Source: Rugalucina vietnamica
Taxonomy: Eukaryota > Mollusca > Bivalvia > Lucinida > Lucinidae
Assembly: GCA_964017185.1 (NCBI GenBank)
Contig: OZ024870.1
Coordinates: forward strand, 65,388,812 to 65,452,811
Direction: 5' to 3'
DNA length: 64,000 nt
Position numbers and translations under genes: made by a program. The notes beneath the pieces are model-generated. The model saw only the letters and a program-made list of their open reading frames with translations, was not told the origin of the DNA and did no database searches. Shown piece by piece: positions 21,824-32,087 of this stretch (within the stretch, counting starts at the first letter, position 1; every line of letters starts with the position of its first letter).

Positions 21824-22047
21824 TAAGCCTTCAAGTGAGAAACCAAAGGTCAGAGTTTCGACCAGGTAAGACTGACACAAACCAGGCTGTACTACAACAG
21901 AAAATACATGTACATGTAGTAAGCTTAAAATTTTGGATTTAGTAAGAAGAGGCATCATACTATCTATGAAGCGAAAACAAAGGCGCTGATCAGCTGTGCA
22001 GTACCTGCACAGCTGATCTGCATCTTTGTTTTAGCATATGAATCATT
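21824..22047 (+). mobile_element. M1 MITE, diverged
   Basis: The stem is recognisable (GGCGCTGATCAGCTGTGCAG); ends degraded. Lies 33 bp before the NDOR1 exon at 22081. Confidence 0.8.
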
Positions 22048-22080
22048 GGTTCTATGCTTATTTCTCTCCTTCTCTAACAG

Positions 22081-22140
22081 GTACAGGGTGTGCTCCGTTT
22101 AGAAGTTTTATTCAAGAAAGAGCGGTGGAGAATATTGGTG
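22081..22140 (+). CDS. NDOR1: NDOR1 exon (NADPH-binding TGxAPFR)
   Basis: Encodes TGCAPFRSFIQERAVENIG, completing the VGPGTG-x-APFR NADPH-binding loop begun in the previous exon. The usual V of GTGVAPFR is C here. Acceptor CTAACAG; donor GGTG|GTAAGA. The preceding intron (14786-22080, about 7.3 kb) carries the 5.6-kb inverted-repeat element at 15430-21047. Confidence 0.92.
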
Positions 22141-22289
22141 GTAAGAAAAATATTTCAAGTTTTAATTTCAGATTAATAATGGTCTCTATTTTGTAAATTG
22201 AATTAATATTGCTTTTGGGAAAGTGTATCTTATATGTATCTTCATACATCAGAGACCCAAGTTTGCACCAAATTTACATGTGCTGCAAA

Positions 22290-22497
22290 GTGGGAAAACA
22301 GGGCTGACACAAACCGGTCTGCACAGTCGTGAAGAAGGCTACAAGCTTTTAATTTCTGATTTGAGGAAAGGGAAGAGATCATACAATCCATAAAAAGTAA
22401 ACTCGCTGATCAGCTGCCCAGTTATAGATCTGTGTCTATGTTTAAGCATATGTCAAAAAGAAGTTTTTTTTATGCAGCACTGGTGCAGCTCATAAAT
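22290..22497 (+). mobile_element. M1 remnant
   Basis: Strongly decayed; keeps GACACAAACCGGTCTGCACA, CGCTGATCAGCTG and GGTGCAGCTCA. Confidence 0.6.
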
Positions 22498-22574
22498 TAG
22501 AATTGCCATACCCAAAGCATTTCATGTCAAAACTTTCAGTCTGTTTATTTTTTTTTTTTTTTTCACTGGTGCAG

Positions 22575-22693
22575 GGTGTATTTTGTTCTTTGGCTGCCGC
22601 AGCGAGGCTAAAGATTTCTACTGCAAGGGAGAATGGGAGGAGACCAAAAATAGGGGGCTTCTCAAACTATACACAGCTTTCTCAAGAGATCAG
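22575..22693 (+). CDS. NDOR1: NDOR1 exon whose 3' end seeds a tandem array
   Basis: Reads GCILFFGCRSEAKDFYCKGE, then WEETKNRGLLKLYTAFSRDQ. FFGCR...DFY...EW..........AFSR(D/E)Q is the NADPH-domain block of NDOR1. Acceptor GGTGCAG, donor CAG|GTTTGT. The last ~40 coding bases plus the first ~12 intron bases are repeated in tandem for the next 0.9 kb, so about 18 near-identical donor sites follow. The first donor keeps phase 0, which agrees with the next exon and with the family protein. Confidence 0.92.
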
Positions 22694-23590
22694 GTTTGTA
22701 AATAGGGGTCTTCTCAAACTATACACAGCTTTCTTGAGAGGCCAGGTTTATTAACAGGGGACTTCTCAAACTGTACACAGCTGTCTCTAGAAACCAGGTT
22801 TGTTAAAAGGGGCTTCCCAAACTGTACACAGCTTACTTGAGAGGCCAGGTTTGTTAACAGGGGACTTCTCAAACTGTTCACAACTGTCTCTAGAGACCAG
22901 GTTTGTTAAAAGGGGCTTCCCAAACTGTACACAGCTTTCTCAAGAGACCAGGTTTGTAAACAGGGGGCTTCTCAAACTGTACACAACTTTCTCAAGAGAC
23001 CAGGTTTGTAAACAGGGGGCTTCTCAAACTGTACACAGCTTTCTCAAGAGACCAGGTTTGTAAACAGGGGGCTTCTCAAACTGTACACAGCTTTCTCAAG
23101 AGGCCAGGTTTGTTAACAGGGGACTTCTCAAACTGTACACAGTTTCTCAGGAGACCAGGTTTGTAAACAGGGGGCTTCTCAAACTGTACAAAGCTTACTC
23201 AAGAGACCATATTTGTTAACAGGGGGCTGCTCAAACTGTACACAGCTTTCTCAAGAGGCCAGGTTTGTTAACAGGGAACTTCTCAAACTGTACACAGCTT
23301 TCTCAAGAGACCAGGTTTGTAAACAGGGGGCTTCTCAAACTGTACACAGCTTTCTCAGGAGACCAGGTTTGTAAACAGGGGGCTGCTCAAACTGTACACT
23401 GCTTTCTGAAGAGACCATATTTGTAAACAGGGGGCTGCTCAAACTGTACACAGTTTCTCAAGAGACCAGGTTTGTATATAGGAGGCTTCTCAAAATGTAC
23501 ACAGCTTTCTCTAGAGATCAGGTTTGTCAACAGGAGGCTTCCCAAACTGTACACAATGTTCTCTAGAGACCAGGTTTGTTAAGCATCACA
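22642..23590 (+). repeat. 52-bp tandem array derived from NDOR1 exon end plus 5' splice site
   Basis: About 18 head-to-tail units of 52 bp start inside the NDOR1 exon ending at 22693 and run through the following intron. Successive CAG|GTTTGT junctions fall at 22693, 22745, 22797 and so on. Each unit keeps roughly 40 bases of coding sequence (GGGGCTTCTCAAACTGTACA core) followed by the donor and a short TAAACAG stretch. The motif AAATAGGGG occurs at 22648 in the exon and at 22700 in the intron, exactly one period apart, so short homology may have started the duplication. There are no unique spacers and no cas genes, so it is not CRISPR. Confidence 0.95.
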
Positions 23591-23635
23591 ATAACTTGTC
23601 ATGTAATAAATATCCCCTTATATCCTACTATAATA

Positions 23636-23875
23636 TGAGCAGCATCGTGAGAAAACCGGATTTTTGCCCATGCAAAAACAAAGGCGCAGATCAGCTTTGA
23701 AGCGGTAACCGCGAAGCTGATCAGCGCCTTTGTTTTCGCTACACGGATAGTAAAATTTCTCTTCTTCTTAAATCCCAAATTTCAAGCTTCTAGCCTGCTT
23801 CTGTGACTGTACAGGTCGGTTGGTGTGAGACATGGTGGGAAACCCCGAAGACCGGTTTTCTCGCGTCGCGGCTCA
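23636..23875 (-). mobile_element. M1 MITE
   Basis: Full length with TA/TA flanks; a 3-base insert in the stem (AGCTTTGAAGCGG). Follows the 52-bp array. Confidence 0.92.
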
Positions 23876-23883
23876 TATAGAAC

Positions 23884-24110
23884 AACTTGGGTGTACAGGG
23901 GTATACTTACTTTTCCTATTTTTGACCCAAAACATCGACTTAAACTGCTTCACTGCGGCGGTTCTAGCATGTACCCAAAATCTATGGGCTTTGAGCTAAA
24001 ATTAAAAAATTATCAAAAACTAATTCAGCTGTAAAATTTAAATAAAATTTCAGCTGAAAATTTTAAACTTTTACATCGCTGTTTATTGCATGGGCATTTT
24101 TTCATTATTA
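23884..24110 (-). mobile_element. M4, diverged
   Basis: Retains GGGTGTACAGGGGTATAC, GCTTCACTGCGGCGG, GTACCCAAAATCTATG and a TTGCATGGGCATTTTTTCAT end. Confidence 0.7.
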
Positions 24111-24202
24111 GCCAGTAAACATTACTACATGTACTTTAATATTTATATTTGTCAGAAGTTCAGCTACTGTACTGTCACCAAAATGTGCACTGAGTTACTT
24201 AT

Positions 24203-24399
24203 GAAAAAAAAACAGGTGTTTTGCCTGTGCCAAAACAAACACGTAGATCAGCTGTGCCCACTACACAGATTGTACACTGCCTCCTCTTCTTAGATCTGAA
24301 ATTTCAATGTTCTTACTTATTTCTGTGAGTGAGCAGGCTAGTTTGTGTCGGACCAAGTCAGAAACCCTGAAGACTGTTTTTCTCGTGATGCTGCTCATA
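24203..24399 (-). mobile_element. M1 remnant
   Basis: Apex and part of the stem deleted (GTAGATCAGCTGTGCCCAC); the right side is intact to GATGCTGCTCA. Confidence 0.75.
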
Positions 24400-24464
24400 C
24401 AGTTACCTCATCCCCATCACAAAAAGACCACTTGCTCCAGGTAACCCTCTGGTTTCACTTTCAG

Positions 24465-24559
24465 GAGCATAAAGTTTATGTTCAGCATAAGATAGAGGAG
24501 TTTGGACAAGATGTATGGGAGGCTTTGGATAAAGAGAAAGCTTGTTTCTTTATAGCAGG
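24465..24559 (+). CDS. NDOR1: NDOR1 exon (NADPH domain)
   Basis: Reads EHKVYVQHKIEEFGQDVWEA, then LDKEKACFFIAG. KVYVQH...E....VW..L....A.F..AG is the conserved penultimate block of diflavin reductases. Acceptor TTTCAG, donor AGG|GTAGGT (two bases of the Gly codon). An M1 copy starts 12 bases after the donor. Confidence 0.95.
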
Positions 24560-24571
24560 GTAGGTGATATA

Positions 24572-24808
24572 TGAGCCGCATCGTGAGAAAACCGGATTTT
24601 TGCCTATGCGAAAACAAAGGCGCAGATCAGCTTCGCGGTAACCGCGAAGCTGATCAGCGCCTTTGTTTTCGCTACTCGGATAGTACAATTCCTCTTCTAC
24701 TTAAATCCGAAATTTCAAGCTTCTAGCTCTTTTCTGAGCTTGTACAGGCCGGTTTGTGTCGGACCTGGTCGGAAACCCCGAAGACCGGTTTTCTCGCGTC
24801 GAGGCTCA
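24572..24808 (-). mobile_element. M1 MITE 12 bp after an NDOR1 donor
   Basis: Near-consensus; TA/TA flanks. Confidence 0.93.
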
Positions 24809-25259
24809 TATGGGATGCATCATAAGAAAACCAACATTTTGCATATGTGAAAACAAAGACGCAGATCAGCTTCTCAGTAACTGCAAAGCTGATCAGCGCC
24901 TTTTTTTTCACTACTCGGATAGTACATCTTCTCTAATATCTCCTTATATTCGAAATTTCAATCTTCTAGCCTCCTTCTGTGACTGTACAGACTGGTTTGT
25001 GTTGTAGTCCGGCACAAAATCAATTTGACCTGGAATTGTGGTATAAAGTTTTTTTTTTTACAGATTCTTGTAGGTTAGACATTGTCATTAACGATTCTGG
25101 ATGATGACAGCCTGTCATCATTGAGCATTTTGTGAAATTCAAGATGACATCCAAGATGTCACAAAATAATGAAAATCCATATACTATTGTACAATGTGCC
25201 CCTTAAAATGAATAAAAATGCCATGTTTCCTCACAACTTAGCAGGTATTACTATATATA

Positions 25260-27640
25260 ACATAAGTTATTGTTTCTTGGTTTAAGGATCAAAATTGACA
25301 TCCAAGATGGCGGCCAAAATAGGATATCTTGACGAATACAAATTTTTGCACAATATATACATATTTGAGCTTCTAATGCATACATATTTTGATCATTTAG
25401 GCCTAAAAATGACATATTAAGTTTTGTTTTCTTTATAAATTCATGCATGTAAGACATTGTCAATAAAGAATCCAACTTCTGACACCTTGTCAGCATAAAA
25501 CAATTTCGGAAAATCAAGTTGTCATCTGAAAATATTTTCATGCACTGTTTTATAGTTTGCCTCTAACAGAATGAAAAATACAATATATCATATTATTTAG
25601 TACATATTGACATATCTAACATTAGTAACCTTTTCCAGGCTTATTTCTCATTTTAATGCACCATTAAACACGTTTAATTCTTAGGAATACTAATGAAAAA
25701 ATAACAAGAGCTTCACTGTATATGTTGCTCTCACACAGTCTGTCTGGTCAATATTCATTTTATTTTGGGTTTGCTGTCATAGAGAACAAACAGCAGCTTA
25801 TCAAATCTATAGGCTATGGTCTTAAACAGGATGCTTAGTTGCTTAGTTTTAGAAAGGAAGCAATGATATCCACAAACTAGTTAAAAAAAGCAAAATATGT
25901 GTTTCAATTAAAAGTATTGACATGAAAACACTTAAAAGCAGATAGATATACCAGATATTCACTCTTGTAAGTCATGAAAATCTAAAAGAAGATTCAATTG
26001 TAGCGGGTGACACTGATGTACGTTTTTGTTACTTTAAATATCAACACCTCACGACTCCTGGTACCGTTTGAAAGCAAGAACTGCCATAAGCCGACAGACT
26101 ACGTATAAAAGAATGCTTAACTAACACCTGATTTAATAAACGTTCATGTTCTATAAAGATTGGCTACTATTGCACGCTTATATACGTTGACCTAAAAAAT
26201 TGAAATTGTCAGTCATGCATTTTAAAATCAGAACTGCCAAGTATATTGCCAGAGTCATTTTGGTGGCTGACAAATGAGACCAAACTTTAACTGTCCCTCT
26301 TGAATACCACCAGACCGCCTTCTTTAATCAACTGAATTGCATTTTCGAAGTGAAACTGAAAGTCATAGCGCCGCATAGCGCAGTGGATTTGCTTAGGCTT
26401 GTAGGATATAAATAACACTGTGAGAAAAATTGTTTTTTGACTGCGTCCTTAGCTGCATAATTGTGGTTTTAGTGCATCTGCTTATAGCATGGGGTGTTAT
26501 AAGGGCTCAACTTTTTGGATGTAACAATTTTCCTAGGTTAAATATACTTTCAGATATCCTTGATCTATTTTGTATGTTCCATTCACTTTGACTTTTGAAT
26601 GTTTTGCCAAACTATGTTTAGTCTAGCATTAAAGTGTGTTTATCAGTAATTTAGCTGTAATTGTGAAACTTGATTTTTATTATTGATTTAGTGTTTGTCC
26701 TTCATTCACATGAATGTGTTTGTATGTTTCAAGCACACACCTTCAGCTGTTGCCCTTGACTTATATTTCATGCTCCACTGACTCTAGCCAAATTAATTTC
26801 ATATTACTTAACTGGCTGAATGTGTAACTGTCTTTGAATTATTCTTTAAAAAGTTCTTTAAACTTGGAGCCCTTGATTTCCTTCCGGGTTGTTGGCTTTG
26901 ATTTATAAGTTGAGGCTAACGTTTGGATTGTGTAATCATGTCTGTTGATTGACATTGATGTACCTTGACCTGGTATACGCCTTAGTCTGATTTTTATACT
27001 CTGTTGACTTTGATTACATTTATGTCAGGGCTTGCACGAAGGTGTGTTTTAGACAGCTTGGTGTGAATCCGTAAATAGTAATTTCCCCAGGACATTGATC
27101 TATATCGTATGCTACCGATATTTGCTGATATAGATCCTTAGATATGAAAGGTCCTTTGTACATACTTCGGCTGAAGCAGCCCTGGTACATGACCTACACT
27201 GTGTGTTGTAATTATTTCATCCACTGCAGTTGCAAAATCGACAGTGGCGTTCTTATCATCAATGCTGTTGATTTTTTTTAGAGTAAATATCTTCTAGATC
27301 TAAACCCAACACGACTTATAAATAAGAAAAAAAAACTGTACAAAAGTATCCACTGTGTACTTAATATGTAAGCTAGTTTTTTGGCTTTATCTTTGTGGAG
27401 GCAATGCATTTGATTATATTCGTATTCAATTCAAGCGAAACTATCTTCATTTATACTATTATAATTGCCAATTTGATGATTTTACATGTATCATGCTGCT
27501 GATGAATCTGTGAAGGAATGATTATGCTATTTTCATCATCTGTTTACACTGTGTTCATTTATTATGGATCCTTTTTGATAATATGTGTAAAAATAAAGTG
27601 AAATTACATAAATAGAATGGCAGCACTGCATGTTTTAAAT
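25260..27640. other. Interior of element B, no gene
   Basis: AT-rich with no convincing frame on either strand. 25280-25540 repeats motifs of the element's arms (CATCCAAGATGGCGGCCAAA, AATTCATGCATGTAAGACAT). The remainder up to an AATAAAG-containing stretch near 27593 is not recognised. Confidence 0.5.
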
Positions 27641-28689
27641 CTGCACTAGACGGAATATTTCCATCTGTATTCCGTTAGACCTCTCCATACCAACGGAAAC
27701 GACATGTATTGAGCCCTTGGTCGAAAATGAAAAATCATCGAAGACGCCAAATAAATTGAAAATTATGTTATGTTATATCTTTTCTGACTGATATGGCTTA
27801 GTTTTTACATAATCTAGATGTTAAGATACGCAGATTCATAAAATACATCATGTTTTCTGAGGAAAATATCACATGTGTCTATAAATAGATAAGGGGAGAC
27901 TACTGAAGAATATGGGACACAAAGTAGAAAATTGATTGCTTTTTGCAAATTAATTGAAATTCTGCAGGCTAACCTGATGTTTACAAAAAGATTTTTGTAT
28001 TTTCTAACAAAACATAATAAAAATTCTAATCATTTTCATCAAATAAAGCAGCTATAAGCTTCTTACGAAATCCATAATCTGTTCGACCATAGTTTAAAGG
28101 CAACTAATGCTAAGCTGTCACGAGAGAGGAGCGAGGTCACGAAGTGTATCGGAGTGCAGGTTAGCCAGCTGATGTAAAGCTGCACTTGTAATAGCTTCAA
28201 TGATAATTCAAAGCCACTAACTCCTTAAAATATATATAAAGCATTTGCTTAGATAAACGCGGTATTTTAGTGTATATTTTACAACAATAATATACAAAAA
28301 GAGAAGAAACTGTGTTGTTGTTCTTGGTTGCCATTTTGGATGCAATCTTAGATATGATAATTTTACAGCTTGAAAAGTTATATAATCTTCAACAGCCCAA
28401 CAAACATTCAAAAAACCAATCACTTTCAGATCAGTGTAATTGACTCTATAGTTGGAAATCTGTACCTGGTGGATATTTTGGATGCCATCTTGAATTTCTG
28501 ACAAGTCTCGACGTCATGAGATCATTATTTTGATTCTATAGTGTCAGTGTCTAAATCAGAACAAGCTCAAATATATACCGTATAAATATATGGTAAAACA
28601 GTTAAAATCTTTAAAAAAATCTAATTTTGGCAGCCATCTTGGATGCAAGTTTTGATTTTCAAACCAGAAAGCATTAACTGAAGACAATT

Positions 28690-28770
28690 GAGTTAATACG
28701 GGCATGGCACGAAGTGCGCGAAGCGCACTGAGGCTGGGCCGAAGGCCCAGCTGCGTGCCCGCCTATAGGT
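28690..28770. repeat. GC-rich short palindromes
   Basis: GAAGTGCGCGAAGCGCACT and GCTGGGCCGAAGGCCCAGC lie side by side, enclosed by GGCACG...CGTGCC. A compact cloverleaf-like fold is possible. Confidence 0.75.
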
Positions 28771-29029
28771 AACGCGTACACACGGGTAAATGAACTCTGA
28801 TGTTGTTTACCTAACTAACTTTGTGCACCTGAACGTCCGGTCCTAGTCTCGGGGGATATCGCTAATCTCCCTATCTCGCGATAATTCGCTATCCCATCGG
28901 TAGTTCTAGATAAAATATATACATCCTTTTTCCACCCATGATTATACAGTTTAGCTTCTTTGTGGACAATATATTTTTTCGTTTCACTTGAGATCAATTT
29001 TGTTTGCTTACAAAAAAAAAAAAAAAAAA

Positions 29030-29400
29030 AAAAGGTTACGTCACTTCTTCAGCGCGCGAGAATGCTCGATTATCGCCATAATCGGGTATCACAATTTAGC
29101 GAAACAGGTGCGTCTTAATAGCGAAAGTGGGTCGATTCGGCCGCGAGTCGTTACATCCAACCCCCTGGTGAAATAATGTCATTTGGCGTGTCACCAGTAA
29201 ACTATTCAGATTCAGATCAACTTTCATTCTAAAGTTACAAAAAATAAATAAAAATTACGTCACAGTCACGCGCGAAATTCTTCTAATATCCGGTGTTACT
29301 ATTTACCGGAACCAGAACGGGCCGGAACGATGCGTCTAAATAGCGAAATCCGGTCGTTTCGGCCCGAATCGCCGATACAACCTTAAATCGGACATCCAAA
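29030..29400 (+). repeat. Two diverged direct copies of a GTCAC-rich unit
   Basis: About 29033-29165 and 29255-29400 share TTACGTCAC, GCGCG.GAA, GGTATCAC/GGTGTTAC, GCGTCT.AATAGCGAAA and GGTCG.TTCGGCC. A run of A's precedes the first copy (29010-29032). Confidence 0.65.
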
Positions 29401-29649
29401 TGCAAGTAACTGGTCGTTTCGGCTCCGTGAGTCATGACGTTCGTTCTTCAGTCAGCTACCCGAGGGTTTTACCTGGCGCACAAAATGAACGTTTTGGCCC
29501 AAAAATGACCCCCAAAATACCCAGTTCTGTTCAGAGAGGGGACCATGATGTCCCCCAAAATTAATAAATATTTCTTGTTCCTGATATTGTCCTATTTTGT
29601 CAGAATTTGTCAGTAGTGGGACATTGGTCCCCTAAATTAATACTCTGAG

Positions 29650-30310
29650 GTCGATGGGGAACACCCTGGTACTAGGTAAGGTAGGGATAGTGAAGAGAGG
29701 GGTAGGAGTAAGGGTAGGGTAGAGTAATGAGTAAGGTAAGGGTAGAGTAGGGTAAGTAGTAGGAGTAATGATAGGGTTTGGTAGGGTAGGGTTAGGTGGG
29801 GTAGGGCACGGCAAGGAGTAAGGGTAGGGTGGAGTAATGAGTAAGGGTAGGGTAGAGCAGGGTAAGTAGTATGAGTAAGGATAGGGTTTGGTAGGGTAGG
29901 ATATGAATACTGGTAGGGTAGAAGTAGGAGTAAGGGTATGGTAGGTTAAGGAGTAGCAGCAATGGTAGTAAGGGTAGCCTGGTAGGGGTAAGAGTTTGGG
30001 TAGGTAGAAGTTAGGGTATGGTATTGGTAGGATAAGGGAAGGAGTAAGGGTTAGGGCAAAGAGTATGAGTAAGGGTAGAGTATGGGTATGAGTAGGGTAG
30101 GGTAGGGTAGGAGGTTATGTGTAGGGTAGGAGGTTATGTGTAGGGGTAGGAGTAAGGGTATGGTAGGGGAAGGATTTGGAGTAGGGGGAAGTCGTAAGGA
30201 TAGGGTAGGAGGTAAGGTGTTGGGTAGGTGGTTCGGTGTAATGGTAGGAGTAAAGTTAGGGTAGGAGTAAGGGTAGGGTAGGGTATTGGATAGGGGAGGA
30301 CAGGACAATG
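29650..30310 (+). repeat. Degenerate (GGGTA)n-type array
   Basis: About 650 bp of GGGTAGGGTAGGAGTAAGGGTA-like permutations, with almost no C on the + strand. It lies inside the loop of unit B'. It resembles telomeric repeats only loosely (unit 5-6, irregular). Confidence 0.92.
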
Positions 30311-30974
30311 GCACAACATATACTTTTACAGTAAGTTTTGTTCAGTATTTTTTTTTTTTTTATACTTTTTTTTTTCCTTGGCGAGACCAGTACTATATAG
30401 ATCAGCTGGCAAACCTGCACTCCGATACACTTCGTGACCTCGCTCCTCTTCCGTGACAGCTTAGCATAGGTTGCCTTTAAACTATGGTCGAACAGATTAT
30501 GGATTTCGTAAGAAGCTTATAGCTGCTTTATTTGGTGATAATTGTTAGAATTTTTGTTACGTTTTGTTAGAAAATGCACAAATTTTAAGTAAACATCTGG
30601 TTATCCTGCAGAATTTCAATAAATTTGCAAAAAGCAATCGATTTTCTACTTTTTGTCTCATATTCTACAGTGGTCTCCCCTTATCTATTTATAGACATAT
30701 GCGATACTTTTCAACAGAAAATACGAAGTATTTTATGAGTCTCTGTCATTTTACATCTGGAATATATATATAAATTAAGTCCTATCAGTCAGAAAAGATA
30801 TAACATAACATAATTTTCAATTTCTTTAGAGTCTTCGATGAATTTTCATTTTCGACTAAGGACTCAATAGAAGTCATTTCCGTCGGTATGGAGAGGTCTA
30901 ACTGAATACCGATGGAAATTTTCCGTCTAAGTACTATAGTAGGTTGTTTTTTTATGGGTTTGTTGTTCCGGGAG

Positions 30975-31090
30975 CACCCGAAGGCTCAACCGGGAGGTTG
31001 ATTTTTGTTGTTGTTTTAGGAGAAGCCCGTGATCGAACCTGCGACCCCTGGTTTACAAGGCGAGTGACTTAACCACTGCACCACGGAGTT
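30975..31090 (-). mobile_element. tRNA-derived SINE, inverted
   Basis: On the - strand: CTCCGTGGTGCAGTGGTTAA (A box), CCTTGTAAACCAGGGGTCGC, GGTTCGATCACGGG (B box), followed by an ACAACAACAAAAATC stretch and a CCCGGTTGAGCCTTCGGG hairpin. Confidence 0.72.
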
Positions 31091-31469
31091 TAGTAGTTGT
31101 TAAATCAATAATAATTTCAAAATCATGATGGCATGCCCGTTCTAGGCAGTGCCTAAGTTCATATTACCATATAAAGTTGTGAGGCAACATAGCATTTTAT
31201 TCATTTTATGGACAAACTGTATAGCAGACCATATGTATTTTCATCATTTTAGACATCTTGGACGCCATCTTGAATTTCTCAAAATGCTCAATGATGACAG
31301 GCTGTCATCATCCAGAATCTTTAATGGCAATGTCTAAGCTACAAGAATACATCAAGAAAAAAACTTTATACCCGACTTCCAGGTCCATCAAAAATATGCC
31401 ATATTCGTGCCGGACTATTGGACCTAGTCAGAGTCCCAAATTGTTGGTTTTCTCACGCATCGGCTCATA

Positions 31470-32087
31470 TGTTTGTTAATTTGATTTGTTGCTTCACATC
31501 CCTGACCTGTCAACAGCTATGGTCATGTTGAGACGTTGCCTCCATTTTGTGGGACTTTACCCAACATTTGGAGGTTGTGACATGCAAAACATGCTCTAAT
31601 ATATAACCGCCCCTGTAAACAACTAGTTTTATGTATGGATGGGCAAGCTTGTACCTTCTAGGCAGTTAACTAGTAATCAAGATCAGTCAGAGAGGTAAAT
31701 TCCAGTGTTACACCAATGCTTAGCCAAGTCATTTGTATATGAAGGGAGAAATCAGCCTTGGTTTCAACATGGTATAACAGTCTTGGTCATTTAAAGGCAT
31801 TGGTTCATGGGTAGCATATACACTCTACCCCTTTATTTGGTGACATATTTTCTCTCTTTTACTGTATTGCAATTTTTCCAGGAATGTGGAATTTGTTCAA
31901 TTTTCACATGAAAGTGTGCTTGTATATATCAAAGGGGTAGAGCGCTACAAGCTACCAAATAAAGGATCACTACTGATAAGGCGAAAAAAGACCCTAAAAG
32001 CCTAAAATTTAGGGGTTGATTTTGGAGTTATCTCCACCTGTTGGTACATAGGAGTACTGCCAAATCCGTTTTTATAGAATTTTCATA
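31470..32087. other. NDOR1 intron remainder
   Basis: No gene. 31800-31980 contains an imperfect inverted pair around CTCTACCCCTTTATTTGGT and AAAGGGGTAGAGCG...ACCAAATAAAGG, probably another small element. Confidence 0.5.

Larger units (their letters stand above)
27646..30930. mobile_element. Nested inverted-repeat unit B'
   Basis: The left arm 27646-28172 and the reverse of the right arm 30398-30930 match over ~530 bp: TAGACGGAA ends, AGACCTCTCCATACC, ATAACATAATTTTCAATT, ATGGTCGAACAGATTATGG and GTGTATCGGAGTGCAGG. No clear target duplication could be read. The loop (28173-30397) holds element-B-like GCCATCTTGGATGC motifs, GC palindromes, two diverged GTCAC-rich copies and the GGGTA array. Confidence 0.8.
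25005..31417. mobile_element. Large inverted-repeat element B (6.4 kb)
   Basis: Starts TAGTCCGGCAC and ends GTGCCGGACTA. The ~255-bp inverted arms (25005-25255 and 31157-31417) share GGTATAAAGTTTTTTT, GATTCTGGATGATGACAGCC, TGTCATCATTGAGCATTTTG and AATGAATAAAA. The 3-bp target duplication TTG is confirmed by the split host M1. The interior has no transposase frame. It holds unassigned AT-rich DNA (25260-27640) and the palindromic unit B' at 27646-30930. Family not recognised. Confidence 0.88.
24811..31467 (-). mobile_element. M1 MITE split by large element B
   Basis: The left part 24811-25004 ends in GTTTGTGTTG and the right part 31418-31467 resumes TTGGACCTAGTCAGAG ... CATCGGCTCA. Joining them with one TTG restores the M1 order GTGTTGGACC.GGTC. 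The two parts together are normal M1 length. Confidence 0.85.

Noticed and set aside
22642-23590. CRISPR array
   Set aside because: Units are contiguous with no variable spacers, and the context is a eukaryotic intron next to a coding exon.
29650-30310. Interstitial telomere
   Set aside because: The unit is irregular GGGTA/GGAGTA, not a clean TTAGGG, and it lies in the loop of a mobile element.
25005-31417. Maverick/Polinton
   Set aside because: The element is short for that class, the duplication is 3 bp (not 6), and no polymerase, integrase or capsid-type frame is visible.
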